Shown here: piece by piece, positions 6,539 through 15,144 of the stretch
Layout: the number at the start of each line of letters is the position of its first letter
Numbering within the stretch: the stretch's first letter is position 1
Made by a program: the position numbers and the translations under genes
The notes under the pieces: generated by a model
The model's input: the letters and a program-made list of their open reading frames with translations, nothing else
The model's database searches: none
What the model was told of the DNA's origin: nothing
Assembly: GCA_023132365.1 (NCBI GenBank)
Contig: JAGLYJ010000003.1
Location: 1-33,944 of the forward strand
DNA length: 33,944 bases
Direction: 5' to 3'
Origin: Mycoplasmatota bacterium
Lineage (GTDB): Bacteria; Bacillota_I; Bacilli_A; Izemoplasmatales; Hujiaoplasmataceae

Positions 6539-8059
6539 CTAGAATATTGGACTAAACAAGTTAAATAACCCTTGTATAATCCGTGTAATAATACCGCGTT
6601 TTTTCCATTGTTCTTTAAGAATCTCATCTGATTTTTTTAAATCGTCATTGAAACTATTTACAAGTTTATTTATTGCTTGGTTTTCAAAAATAGCTGTTAC
6701 TTCAAAATTCAGATGGAAGCTTCTTGGATCAAAATTAACGGATCCAACTGAAGCAAGTTGATCATCAATAATCAATATTTTTGAATGAACAAAATGCTGA
6801 CTATACTCGTATATTTTAACACCCAAATCTAATAAATTTTCGTAATATGATTCTGTAGCGTATCCAACAGCTACATAGTCATGCTTTCCTGGAACTAATA
6901 ACTTTACTTCTATTCCAGATTTAATCGCTATTTCAATAGCTAACATTAATTCCGATTCTACGATTAAATATGGTGTGACTATTTTAATACTCTTTTTAGC
7001 CTTATTAATCATCTTAATATATACATTTCTAATTAAACTGTTCTCAAAATCTGGCCCAGATTCTATAATTGAAATAAATCCTTCAAAATATTCAACTGAT
7101 TTGTTCATTGGCTTATCAATTACAATATTTTTGACATAATACCAATCTTTAACGAAAACATTCTGAATACTGGTAACCCCATTACCTTTTAAAATAACAT
7201 GTGTATCTCTCCAAAATCCAAATTTCTTATTTTGATGATTATATTCATCGCCCAAGTTCATTCCCCCAACAAACCCTACTTTTCCATCAATAACAATGGC
7301 CTTTCGGTGATTTCTAAAATTCAAATTAGAATTGAATACTGAAATTGTTTGTGGATCAAATACACCTATTTGAACTCCTGCTTCTCTCATTGATTTCATA
7401 TATTTTCTATCAAGGTGTTTATTTGATCCCATATGATCATAGATTATATATACATCAACACCCATTAACGATTTTTCTTTTAGAATATCTAGAACTTGTC
7501 TGCCTATGTTATCATTTCTCATTATATAAAACTCCATGAAAATATATTCTTTGGCTAGTTTAAGCTCTGATATTAACCTAGGAAAAAATTCATCACCATT
7601 ATTTAGTATTTCTAAATAAGTATCGTTCTGATAGACACTTCTCCCGGTTGTATCATTTATAAATTTAAATACACTTTTGTATTGTGAATCATCATAATTA
7701 GGGTTTGTTTTCTCTTCTAATCTTAAAAATGCTTTCGATGCAATTAAAGGTCTCTGTTTAGAAAGCTTTCTGATATGAAAATCTCGTGCAAATATATAGT
7801 AAAGAACAATCCCAACAAATGGATTTAGTAACAAAATTAGAATCCAGTGACTTTTATTGTATGCATATGATGATTTTAATAATACTCTTAATATTAGACC
7901 TACAGAAAATAACCATACGAATATTAAAAAACTATACAAAGCAGTTCTATTAGTAATCAATGAAGATAAAGAGGATACATGCAATCCCACGACTAAGAAA
8001 AAAGAATAAATTAGCTCGGTTAAAATTAATAAGCCAAATACGACATAGCCTCTTTTCAT
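6539..8059 (-). CDS. cls: Cardiolipin synthase (phospholipase D family)
   Basis: This 506-residue protein has two N-terminal membrane helices (about residues 6-28 and 38-60), a further hydrophobic segment near 72-92, and two phospholipase D motifs: HRKAIVIDGKVGFVGGMN in the middle and HSKILIIDDQLASVGSVN near the C terminus. Each has the HxKx4D catalytic pattern. The family condenses two phosphatidylglycerols, or the equivalent, into cardiolipin at the membrane. The length is typical of bacterial ClsA-type enzymes. The ATG at 8059 follows GGAGGTAAT. It heads the cls-rmuC unit, with its own promoter. Confidence 0.95.
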   Translation of the reverse strand: MKRGYVVFGLLILTELIYSFFLVVGLHVSSLSSLITNRTALYSFLIFVWLFSVGLILRVLLKSSYAYNKSHWILILLLNPFVGIVLYYIFARDFHIRKLSKQRPLIASKAFLRLEEKTNPNYDDSQYKSVFKFINDTTGRSVYQNDTYLEILNNGDEFFPRLISELKLAKEYIFMEFYIMRNDNIGRQVLDILKEKSLMGVDVYIIYDHMGSNKHLDRKYMKSMREAGVQIGVFDPQTISVFNSNLNFRNHRKAIVIDGKVGFVGGMNLGDEYNHQNKKFGFWRDTHVILKGNGVTSIQNVFVKDWYYVKNIVIDKPMNKSVEYFEGFISIIESGPDFENSLIRNVYIKMINKAKKSIKIVTPYLIVESELMLAIEIAIKSGIEVKLLVPGKHDYVAVGYATESYYENLLDLGVKIYEYSQHFVHSKILIIDDQLASVGSVNFDPRSFHLNFEVTAIFENQAINKLVNSFNDDLKKSDEILKEQWKKRGIITRIIQGLFNLFSPIF

Positions 8060-8079
8060 ACATTACCTCCAACACTATA

Positions 8080-8108
8080 ATTTTACCATATAATATCGTT
8101 TTTGTTAA
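8080..8108 (-). promoter_or_regulatory. Promoter for cls-rmuC
   Basis: On the minus strand TTAACA and TAAAAT are separated by 17 bases, and the -10 also has an extended TGG. It ends about 20 bases before the cls start. Confidence 0.65.
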
Positions 8109-8132
8109 TACTATCATCATCTATAGCAGAAA

Positions 8133-8156
8133 TAAAAAAAACGCCAACTGGCGTTT
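8133..8156 (-). terminator. Strong intrinsic terminator after the DUF1508 gene
   Basis: On the minus strand AAACGCC-AGTT-GGCGTTT is a perfect 7-bp stem followed by more Ts. It starts at the stop codon of the gene at 8155-9068 and lies just upstream of the cls promoter. Confidence 0.88.
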
Positions 8157-9068
8157 ATTTCACTTCAACGAGTTCAGCCTTGCCAGCGAACCTACAAACC
8201 GAGCTAATTGATGATATACAATTGCTTTTAACTGGATAAGTTTCGCCCGAAACTATCAACTGTTTATTTTGAGAATATAGATTGTATTGATACCTATTCT
8301 GTTTATCTTTATAGATAGTAAAACTACGCGCACTTATTGCTTTTTTGATTACATTTAGCCCATTAATTGCAGTTTGTTTTGAGGCATATCTCTGAGAAAC
8401 AAGCAATACTTGTCCGTTAGAAGCTAATAGTTTAATCAGGTAAGCTTTATTATCCTTAACAAGTTCAAATTTACCGTTCGGATTTTCAACCACTTTGATT
8501 TTTTCTGCTTTTACTTCTCTAATTTCCTTTGTCGGAATATCATCTAGATTATATACCTTGTCAGTTTTATAGAATTTTTTCACAGACACTACAGCAGATT
8601 CTGCTAATTTTAATGTCTTGTAAAATTCTCCAATTACAATAACTCTTGCTTTTCTAGCATCAAATAAATCAAAATGAGAGAATCCAGCTTTATCAGTAGT
8701 TATTTCAAACGTATTTCCTTCAACTGCATTCCTAAAAGTTTCAATGCCATTTTTAGCACCTTTTCCAGATGAGTACCCAAAAGATACTACTAGTATTTCA
8801 CCATTAGAAGCTTTTAATCTATATTTAAATAACCCTGCTTCTTGATAAACTTCATATTTGCCTGATGGACCTTTTTTATCTTTTGAGTTTGTTGTTGTTT
8901 TCCTTGGTTGTTTTGGTTGTGTTGTTTTCTTCTTCTTTTCCTTAGCTTCTTTTAGCAGTTTTCGTTCTTGTTTAATTCTATTTTCTTCAGCAATTTTAGC
9001 TTGTCTAGCTAATTCTTCTTGACGTTTCTTTTCAGCTTCTTTTTTCTTTTTTCTTCCAAATAATCCCA
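8155..9068 (-). CDS. Protein with four DUF1508 (YegP-like) repeats and a charged N-terminal helix
   Basis: The 304-residue product begins MGLFGRKKKK, then has a very basic and Glu-rich stretch to about residue 65 (probably helical or disordered). Four DUF1508-like units follow. Units at about 70-115 (GKYEVYQ, LKASNGEILVVS, NGIE) and 199-245 (GKFELVK, LLASNGQVLLVS, NGLN) are close to the family consensus. Units at about 119-167 and 248-295 are weaker and lack the ASNG turn. DUF1508 proteins are small cytoplasmic proteins of unknown role. I take the ATG at 9068, because AAGGAG is 8 bases before it and almost touches the alternative GTG at 9078. The gene has its own promoter and terminator. Confidence 0.75.
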
Positions 9069-9091
9069 TACCTATCACTCCTTCAATGTTT

Positions 9092-9120
9092 ATTATAACA
9101 GATTTATATAATCAAAACAA
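9092..9120 (-). promoter_or_regulatory. Promoter for the DUF1508 gene
   Basis: On the minus strand TTGTTT and a perfect TATAAT are separated by 17 bases, about 23 bases before the chosen start. Confidence 0.6.
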
Positions 9121-9164
9121 AAAGCAAGGTTCAAAGTAGGGAGTATAATAATTTACTTTTAAAT

Positions 9165-9201
9165 ATAAAAAAAACACTGGATGTGGGATCCTGTGTTTTT
9201 T
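9165..9201 (-). terminator. Intrinsic terminator after rplM-rpsI
   Basis: On the minus strand AAAACACAGGAT and ATCCAGTGTTTT pair around a 5-base loop with one internal A-A mismatch, followed by a T run. It lies just past the rpsI stop codon. Confidence 0.8.
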
Positions 9202-9213
9202 GAATTTGGCATA

Positions 9214-9609
9214 TTAACGTTTACTGAATTGTGGTGCTCTACGCGCTTTTTTAAGACCATATTTATAACGTTCTTTAGCACGAGAATCTCTTGTAATTAA
9301 CCCAGCTGGTTTTAAGATTTTTCTGTATTCAGGATTGACTTCTAGTAAAGCTCTTGTAATCCCTAATCGGATTGCACCAGCTTGACCAATAATTCCGCCA
9401 CCATTTACGTTCACTGAAATATCAAATGTGTTTTCATTAGCCGTTAAAACTAAAGGCTGAGAAACATCTAATCTAGCTAAAGATGAAGGAATATATTCTT
9501 CAAATTTACGACCGTTAACAGTTATTACACCGTTACCTGGTCTAAGTATAACTCTTGCAACTGAAGATTTTCTTCTTCCAGTTCCGCGATACATTACTGA
9601 ATTAGCCAT
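9214..9609 (-). CDS. rpsI: 30S ribosomal protein S9
   Basis: This 131-residue protein is full length. The N-terminal YRGTGRRKSSVARV block, the central GGGIIGQAGAIRLGITRAL block and the C-terminal tail ending QFSKR are all S9 hallmarks. The terminal Lys-Arg reaches the P-site tRNA anticodon in known ribosomes. It follows rplM by 9 bases, the conserved L13-S9 pair, and ends at a terminator. Confidence 0.98.
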   Translation of the reverse strand: MANSVMYRGTGRRKSSVARVILRPGNGVITVNGRKFEEYIPSSLARLDVSQPLVLTANENTFDISVNVNGGGIIGQAGAIRLGITRALLEVNPEYRKILKPAGLITRDSRAKERYKYGLKKARRAPQFSKR

Positions 9610-9618
9610 TATATTCTC

Positions 9619-10053
9619 CTATCCTTTTAATTCCATTACAACAGGTTTTTGAGCACTATGTTTGTGATCTGGTCCTGCATAAACGAATAATTTTTTGTAC
9701 ATTTGATTTCCTAGTTTACCGCTAGGTAACATACCTTTAATTGCAAGTTCAACCATTCTTGTTGGTTTTTCTTGCATTAATACTTTTGCAGTTTTTTCTT
9801 TTAAACCACCAGGATATGTAGAATGAGTATAATACTTCTTCTTATTCCATTTGTCTCCTGTTAGTTCTATTTTGTCAGAATTAACTACAATTACATAATC
9901 TCCACAGTCCACATGCGGTGTGAATGTAGGTTTATGCTTTCCTCTTAGTATAGTAGCCACTTCTGTAGCTAATCTACCAAGTCTTTTCCCATCTGCGTTC
10001 ACAACAAACCATTCGCGTTTAATTGTGTTTTCATTTGCCATAAATGTTTTCAT
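9619..10053 (-). CDS. rplM: 50S ribosomal protein L13
   Basis: This 144-residue protein has L13 features WFVVNADGKRLGRLATEVA, then the RGKHKPTFTPHVDCGDYVIVVN block, KYYTHSTYPGG and GMLPSGKLG. L13 is an early-assembling 23S rRNA binder. The start MKTFMANENT at 10053 is supported by a strong AGGAGG site and by similarity to the longer N terminus of Bacillus L13. The internal Met at residue 5 has no such site. It follows a near-consensus promoter and a leader hairpin that may be an autoregulatory L13 leader. Confidence 0.98.
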   Translation of the reverse strand: MKTFMANENTIKREWFVVNADGKRLGRLATEVATILRGKHKPTFTPHVDCGDYVIVVNSDKIELTGDKWNKKKYYTHSTYPGGLKEKTAKVLMQEKPTRMVELAIKGMLPSGKLGNQMYKKLFVYAGPDHKHSAQKPVVMELKG

Positions 10054-10069
10054 TTGTAACCTCCTATTA

Positions 10070-10101
10070 TTTAAAAGGCTAGTGGGTTATAACTTTTTAA
10101 A
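10070..10101 (-). promoter_or_regulatory. Hairpin in the rplM 5' leader (candidate L13-type autoregulatory leader)
   Basis: In the roughly 55-nt leader between promoter and rplM, UUUAAAAAG pairs with CUUUUAAA (8 bp, one bulged A) around a 15-base loop containing ACCCACUAG. It stands about 7 bases before the AGGAGG site, where folding or protein binding could affect initiation. L13 leaders are known in Firmicutes, but I cannot verify a match to that RNA family by eye. Confidence 0.4.
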
Positions 10102-10115
10102 AATGTACCTTAATT

Positions 10116-10144
10116 ATCATATCATTTTACCCACCTTATGTCAA
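10116..10144 (-). promoter_or_regulatory. Near-consensus promoter for rplM-rpsI
   Basis: On the minus strand a perfect TTGACA and TATGAT are separated by 17 bases. This is the best promoter match in the window. No terminator is visible between metG and this site, so read-through from the metG operon is possible too. Confidence 0.85.
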
Positions 10145-10172
10145 CAAATTTCGATTGACACTAAAATATTTT

Positions 10173-12128
10173 TTAACTAACTTTATCTCCCGGTTGTAAT
10201 TTGTTTGGAACCTCAATTACAAATAGGGTTTTTTCCTCAGTTTCACCGCAGAGAATCATGCCTTCAGATAACTCTCCTCTTAGTTTAACAGGTTTTAGAT
10301 TTGTAACTACTTGAACTAATTTATCAAGTAATTCTTCAGGTTTATAGTATTGAGCTATCCCAGAAACTATAGATCTAATTCTGTCCCCGGTATCTATCTT
10401 AAATACTAATAATTTTTTAGCGTTATCGTGTTTCTTTGCTTCAATGATTTTACCTACACGAATATCAATTTTAGTGAAGTCATCAAATTCAATTTCTGGC
10501 AACATTTTTATAACCTCTTTTTCACTTTTTTTATCTGAATCATCAGATTGCATAAGTTCTTTAATTACTTTAGTCTCTTTTTCTAAATCTAACCTTGGGA
10601 ACAAATGTTTTGGTTTTTTCACGACATCGTAAGTTAATTTAGTTCCAAATTCTATATTTGAAAAACCTCTAAAATCTTCTTCAACACCTAAAAATTCAAA
10701 TACATCTAAAGGCGCTGATAATAAAAACGGTAAATATAGAATGCTAATAACCCTTATGCTCTCCACTAGATGATACATAACAGATTCTAAAACAGGTTTT
10801 AAATCTTCGTTCTTAGCTAGCTCCCAAGGGAAAGTATCATCAATTAATTTATTTGTTCTTTTAACAAGTGCACTTATATCCTGTAAAGCATTTGAAAGTT
10901 TGAATTCATCCATATTTTTTTGATATTTAGAGAAAATGTCATTGGCTACTTTTTCTAAATCTTCTTCAAAAACTTTGTACTCATGATTATGATTTGTCTT
11001 TTTAACAGACCCATTAAAATATTTATTGACCATTGAAATACTTCTTGATACTAAGTTTCCATAGTCATTAACTAAATCAGTATTGATTCTTTTAACATAA
11101 TCTTCAGGAGTGAAAACTCCATCATTACCATAACCAATCTCTCTAACTATATAATATCTAAATGCATCTAATCCATATCGTTCAACAAGGTGTTCTGGGT
11201 AAATAACATTACCTTTAGATTTTGACATTTTACCGTCTTTCATCAAATACCAACCGTGTGCAAATAATCTAAATTTAATTGGAATATCTAATGCCATTAA
11301 CAAGATTGGCCAGTATATTGCATGGAATCTTAAAATGTCTTTTCCTACAACGTGAATGACTTCATCGCCGTTAATCCAGTATTTTTGATATAGATTATTA
11401 TCCTTTGAACCATATCCTAAAGATGTTATGTAATTACATACCGCATCAATCCAAACATACACAATATGTTTTGGGTTTGATTTAACTTTAATACCCCACG
11501 AAAAGGCTGTTCTAGAAACTGATAAATCTAGTAGTCCAGATTTAATAAATGAAATAACTTCATTTCTTCTTGTCTCAGGAACAATAAATTCTGGATTGTC
11601 TTCAATGTAATTAAGTAATCTATCTGAATATTTTGATAGTCTTAAAAAGTATGTTTCTTCCTTTAGTACATCGGTAGTTTTCCCGCAATCAGGACACTTA
11701 TCTCCATCTACTAGTTGTGTAGGTGTGAAATATGATTCGCAAGAGACACAATAGTTACCAGAGTACTCTCCTAGATATATATCATCATTCTTTAATAATT
11801 TTTCAAAAATTTCTTCTACCACAACTTTATGTCTAGTTTCTGTAGTTCTAATAAAGTCATCATTTGAAATCTCAAGTTGTTTCCATAAATCTTGAGCAAG
11901 CCCGGCCATATAATCCACATGCTCTTGTGGACTCTTATTATTAGCTATAGCTGCCTCTTCAATTTTTTGCCCATGCTCATCTGTACCAGTCAAAAACCTA
12001 GTATCATATCCTTTTAATTTCTTATATCTGATAATGCTATCGCATAAGCAAGTTGTATATGCTGAACCAATATGAAATTTACCACTAGGATAATAGATTG
12101 GTGTAGTTATATAAAATGTCTTATTCAT
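10173..12128 (-). CDS. metG: Methionyl-tRNA synthetase with C-terminal tRNA-binding domain
   Basis: This 651-residue class I synthetase charges initiator and elongator tRNA-Met. The HIGH-like motif is HIGS (residues 19-22), a zinc knuckle has C127/C130 and C145/C148, and KMSKS is at 300-304. An anticodon-binding helical domain follows (about 345-500). After a Lys/Asp/Glu-rich linker (about 525-545) comes an OB-fold tRNA-binding domain (about 548-651; FTKIDIRVGKIIEAKKH), as in dimeric bacterial MetRS. The ATG at 12128 is 12 bases after the DJ-1-family gene. It is the last gene of the tmk-to-metG run, matching the general position of metS in B. subtilis. Confidence 0.97.
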   Translation of the reverse strand: MNKTFYITTPIYYPSGKFHIGSAYTTCLCDSIIRYKKLKGYDTRFLTGTDEHGQKIEEAAIANNKSPQEHVDYMAGLAQDLWKQLEISNDDFIRTTETRHKVVVEEIFEKLLKNDDIYLGEYSGNYCVSCESYFTPTQLVDGDKCPDCGKTTDVLKEETYFLRLSKYSDRLLNYIEDNPEFIVPETRRNEVISFIKSGLLDLSVSRTAFSWGIKVKSNPKHIVYVWIDAVCNYITSLGYGSKDNNLYQKYWINGDEVIHVVGKDILRFHAIYWPILLMALDIPIKFRLFAHGWYLMKDGKMSKSKGNVIYPEHLVERYGLDAFRYYIVREIGYGNDGVFTPEDYVKRINTDLVNDYGNLVSRSISMVNKYFNGSVKKTNHNHEYKVFEEDLEKVANDIFSKYQKNMDEFKLSNALQDISALVKRTNKLIDDTFPWELAKNEDLKPVLESVMYHLVESIRVISILYLPFLLSAPLDVFEFLGVEEDFRGFSNIEFGTKLTYDVVKKPKHLFPRLDLEKETKVIKELMQSDDSDKKSEKEVIKMLPEIEFDDFTKIDIRVGKIIEAKKHDNAKKLLVFKIDTGDRIRSIVSGIAQYYKPEELLDKLVQVVTNLKPVKLRGELSEGMILCGETEEKTLFVIEVPNKLQPGDKVS

Positions 12129-12139
12129 CAGTTACTCCT

Positions 12140-12682
12140 TTAATAAACTATATTCTTTTTTAATTCTTCTACCGCTTTTTGATTAAATACTGCTTTAATT
12201 ATTTCAAATACGAAATCATAGATTACGCCTACTGATCTTCCAGTTATAAATATTCCATCTCTAACTGCAGAAGCTTCATTAACTCGTATTGCTTTTTTCA
12301 TTTCTCTTTCTGTTCCTGGAAAAGATATATATTTTCTAGAATCCATAATCCCCATTATACCAAAGACAGTTGGTGCAGCACAAATAGCCATCAACCATTT
12401 CTTTTGTTCATAAAATTCTAAAACTAATTTCTTAACGGTTTCAGTTTCTCTAAGGACAAAAGAGTGTGCTCCTCCAGGGATGAATAATCCATCATAGTCA
12501 GAAGCTTTAACTCGCTTCATCGGTTTATCTACTATAACCTGAACGCCTTGTGATCCAACAACTGTTTTTTTATTAAATACTGAAGCAATTTCAACTTTAA
12601 TCCCTGCTCTTCTAAGTAGCGCGATTGTTCCTAAGGCTTCCATATCTTCAAATCCGTCAGCTATTATGCTTAAAAACTTCAT
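12140..12682 (-). CDS. DJ-1/PfpI family protein
   Basis: This 180-residue single-domain protein has the DJ-1 superfamily fold markers: an early acidic residue in ADGFEDMEAL (Glu at about 13) and the nucleophile-elbow cysteine in MAICAAP (about residue 101). Both correspond to the conserved Glu and Cys of DJ-1/YajL. Family members are proposed glyoxalases, protein/nucleotide deglycases or redox chaperones; the exact activity is debated and cannot be read from sequence. The motif before the C-terminal helix (TGRSVGVIYDF) departs somewhat from the usual TxxGxGxAxxF. It lies between rsmI and metG with 6- and 11-base gaps, so it is probably cotranscribed. Confidence 0.85.
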   Translation of the reverse strand: MKFLSIIADGFEDMEALGTIALLRRAGIKVEIASVFNKKTVVGSQGVQVIVDKPMKRVKASDYDGLFIPGGAHSFVLRETETVKKLVLEFYEQKKWLMAICAAPTVFGIMGIMDSRKYISFPGTEREMKKAIRVNEASAVRDGIFITGRSVGVIYDFVFEIIKAVFNQKAVEELKKNIVY

Positions 12683-12688
12683 AAAACA

Positions 12689-13552
12689 TCACTCCTTATC
12701 TATTTTCTCATTTAGATATTGTTGATATATTTTGTTTTTAGGTATCCCTGTTAACTCTGAAACTTTTTTCATAGCTTCAGTTTTTTTAAGCCCGGATTCA
12801 ACAAAGAAATCCACTTGTTGAACTATATTCAAATCTGATTTAATTGTTTCTTGTTTATATCCTTCTACAATTAATACTAATTCTCCTTTTAGTTCAGGAA
12901 GTTCATTATATTCACTTAAGCGACCTCTAATGATTTCTTCATAAGCTTTTGTTATTTCTCTTGCGATTACAAAGTCTCTATCTCCAAAAGTATCATAGAT
13001 ATTTTTTAATGTTTGATTTATTCTATGAATTGCCTCATAAAATATCAAAGTTGATGTTTGATATTTTAGAGTATCTAATTCTTCTAATTTCTTATTTTGT
13101 TTTGAATCCAAAAATCCATAAAAGAGAAAAGGATGAGTTTTTATCCCTGACATAGTAAGTGCAGGTAATAATGCATTGGCTCCAGGTAAAGATACTACAT
13201 TGAAGCCACCTTCTATTACTTTCTTTACAAGGTCGTATCCAGGATCGCTTACTAAAGGCATACCTGCGTCGGAAACTAGTCCAACATTTAACCCTTCTTT
13301 CAAATCATCTAATACTATGTTTGCCTTCATGCTTGAATTATGTTCATGAAAACTAAACATTGGTTTTCTAATTTCAAAATGTGCTAATAGTTTTGAAGTT
13401 ACTCTAGTGTCTTCAGCATATATTTTATCTATTTCCTTTAAAATCCTTAATGCCCTAAGAGTAATATCTTCAAGATTTCCAATTGGTGTTGCTATAAGAT
13501 ATAAAGTGCTTTTATTCGATTGATAATTAAAATTTCTTAACAAAGTTATCAT
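12689..13552 (-). CDS. rsmI: 16S rRNA (cytidine1402-2'-O)-methyltransferase RsmI
   Basis: This 287-residue protein is a tetrapyrrole-methylase-fold enzyme of the RsmI family, with LIATPIGNLEDITLRA, YAEDTRVTSKLL, LVSDAGMPLVSDPGY and FYEAIHR. RsmI methylates C1402 in the decoding centre. The start overlaps the end of trmN6 by 26 bases. The ribosome-binding sequence AGGAG touches the ATG at 13552. A TTG three codons later (13543) has better spacing (8 bases) and may be the true start. In B. subtilis the equivalent gene (yabC region) also follows the trmN6 homologue yabB. Confidence 0.93.
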   Translation of the reverse strand: MITLLRNFNYQSNKSTLYLIATPIGNLEDITLRALRILKEIDKIYAEDTRVTSKLLAHFEIRKPMFSFHEHNSSMKANIVLDDLKEGLNVGLVSDAGMPLVSDPGYDLVKKVIEGGFNVVSLPGANALLPALTMSGIKTHPFLFYGFLDSKQNKKLEELDTLKYQTSTLIFYEAIHRINQTLKNIYDTFGDRDFVIAREITKAYEEIIRGRLSEYNELPELKGELVLIVEGYKQETIKSDLNIVQQVDFFVESGLKKTEAMKKVSELTGIPKNKIYQQYLNEKIDKE

Positions 13553-14285
13553 CTCCTAAGTGAAATATTTCAAGCACCTCTTTGGTATATATTGTGTTTT
13601 CATCGTAAATCACAAGTGGTTTTTCTATTTTTATATCTCCAGTTTTGCCATTAGCTCTAGCATCTATTAATACCATCATTGCTTCTTTGGATATTTTCGT
13701 ATAAACGAATTTCATTCTTTTTATAACAAACCCGTGTTTATTCAGTAATATAATAATTTCATCAAGGCGGTTTGCTCGATGAATAAAATTAAGGGAGCCG
13801 CCACTTGTTATCATTTTTTTAGCTGAAGTGATAATTCCTTCCAAATCAATATATACTTCATGTCTTGAGATGGTAAATGAATCCAAATCATTTAAAAATG
13901 CATCATTATGATATTTAAAAAATGGTGGGTTAACTGTAATAATATCAAAAGTATTAGTTTCATAATCTTTATAGGATTCTAAAATATCTCTTTGATATAT
14001 TGTTATTTGGTTATCTAAATTATTTAATGATATACTCTTTTTAGCCAAATCAACTACATCTTTTTGAATATCAATTCCAATAATTGGCTTATTTGTTTTT
14101 AATGATAAATATAGTGGTATTGGAGCTAGTCCAGTGCCAAAATCAATGATTTTCTTGGCGCGAAGATTGATATTAACAAAATCAGCTAATAATAAAGAAT
14201 CCAAAGAAAATCGAAATAAATCTTTTCTTTGAATTATCTTTAGACCATCATAAGCTAGCAAATCATGGATTTCTTCTTTTATCAT
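13527..14285 (-). CDS. trmN6: tRNA1(Val) (adenine37-N6)-methyltransferase-like protein (TrmN6/YabB)
   Basis: This 252-residue class I methyltransferase has the SAM-binding loop IDFGTGLAPIPLYL (about residues 47-60) and the N6-adenine catalytic motif NPPFF (about 119-123). The overall pattern, including DLFRFSLDSLLLADF near the N terminus, matches the YfiC/YabB family. E. coli TrmN6 modifies A37 of tRNA-Val; the Firmicutes members are assumed to act on tRNA. It starts one base after the ricT stop codon. The gene yabA that intervenes in B. subtilis is absent. Confidence 0.9.
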   Translation of the reverse strand: MIKEEIHDLLAYDGLKIIQRKDLFRFSLDSLLLADFVNINLRAKKIIDFGTGLAPIPLYLSLKTNKPIIGIDIQKDVVDLAKKSISLNNLDNQITIYQRDILESYKDYETNTFDIITVNPPFFKYHNDAFLNDLDSFTISRHEVYIDLEGIITSAKKMITSGGSLNFIHRANRLDEIIILLNKHGFVIKRMKFVYTKISKEAMMVLIDARANGKTGDIKIEKPLVIYDENTIYTKEVLEIFHLGDDNFVKKF

Positions 14286-14286
14286 T

Positions 14287-15144
14287 TTATTCCTCTAAAT
14301 TCAATAATTCTTTATCTGCAACATTTAAATCTTCTTTTGCAGCAGTTTCTCTAAATTCAATTTCTGATATATGGTACTTATGAAATGATCCCTTGATATT
14401 AACAGTTACTTGTTGAAGAACATAATTAATACTTGAAACATTCCCTTTGCCTTCTGGTGTTGATATATACGAATTCATCTTAGGCATTTTCTTTCTTAAA
14501 TCTTTATAATATTCATCTTCATAGGTAATACAGCAAAGTAATTTGCCACAGATTCCAGATATATTATTTGGGTTAAGTGATAGGTTTTGATTCTTTGCCA
14601 TTTTAATTGATACTGGTTGGAATTCATTCAAGAATTTAGTGCAGCAAGTTTGTCTACCACATGGACCAATTCCACCTAACACTTTAGCACCATCTCTTGT
14701 GCCAACTTGTCTAAGTTCAATTCTCACATGAAACTCATTAGCTAAATCTTTAACTAACTCTCTAAAATCTACTCTACCTTCGGCATTAAAATATATGATT
14801 AATTTTGTTCTATCTAATGTATACTCGCAGTTTAGCAACTTCATGTCTAAACTATGTTCCTTAATAAGTGCTTCAGTTTTTTTAAGAACGTAACCTTCTT
14901 TTTCTACATTCTCTTCGTATTTTTTAATATCATCAGGATAAGCGATTCTAACTATTGGTTTTAATGGAGAAACTAAATCTTCGTTCCCTATTTGCATTTT
15001 ATTTGAAACTACAAATCCAAGTTCAATTCCTCTTGCTGTTTCAACAACTACTTTATCTCCATTTTTTACATCAATATTTGCTGTATCAAAATAATATTTT
15101 TTTCCTAAACGATTAAACTGTATTGCCACTACAGTATGTTGCAT
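14287..15144 (-). CDS. ricT: PSP1-domain regulatory protein RicT (YaaT)
   Basis: This 285-residue protein contains the PSP1 C-terminal domain (about residues 60-145) and the family's cysteine cluster: C162, C167 and C168 (GIGPCGRQTCC), then C199, C204 and C205 (GICGKLLCC). In B. subtilis RicT forms a complex with RicA and RicF that carries Fe-S clusters and works with RNase Y in mRNA processing, affecting competence, biofilm and sporulation. A related role is plausible here but not shown, since the partners are not in the window. It overlaps the end of holB by 32 bases, as expected for the conserved tmk-holB-ricT run. Confidence 0.93.
   Translation of the reverse strand: MQHTVVAIQFNRLGKKYYFDTANIDVKNGDKVVVETARGIELGFVVSNKMQIGNEDLVSPLKPIVRIAYPDDIKKYEENVEKEGYVLKKTEALIKEHSLDMKLLNCEYTLDRTKLIIYFNAEGRVDFRELVKDLANEFHVRIELRQVGTRDGAKVLGGIGPCGRQTCCTKFLNEFQPVSIKMAKNQNLSLNPNNISGICGKLLCCITYEDEYYKDLRKKMPKMNSYISTPEGKGNVSSINYVLQQVTVNIKGSFHKYHISEIEFRETAAKEDLNVADKELLNLEE

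Noticed and set aside
15113..15144. The 32-base overlap of holB and ricT as a frameshift artefact
   Set aside because: Both proteins are complete and match their families at both ends, so the overlap appears real.
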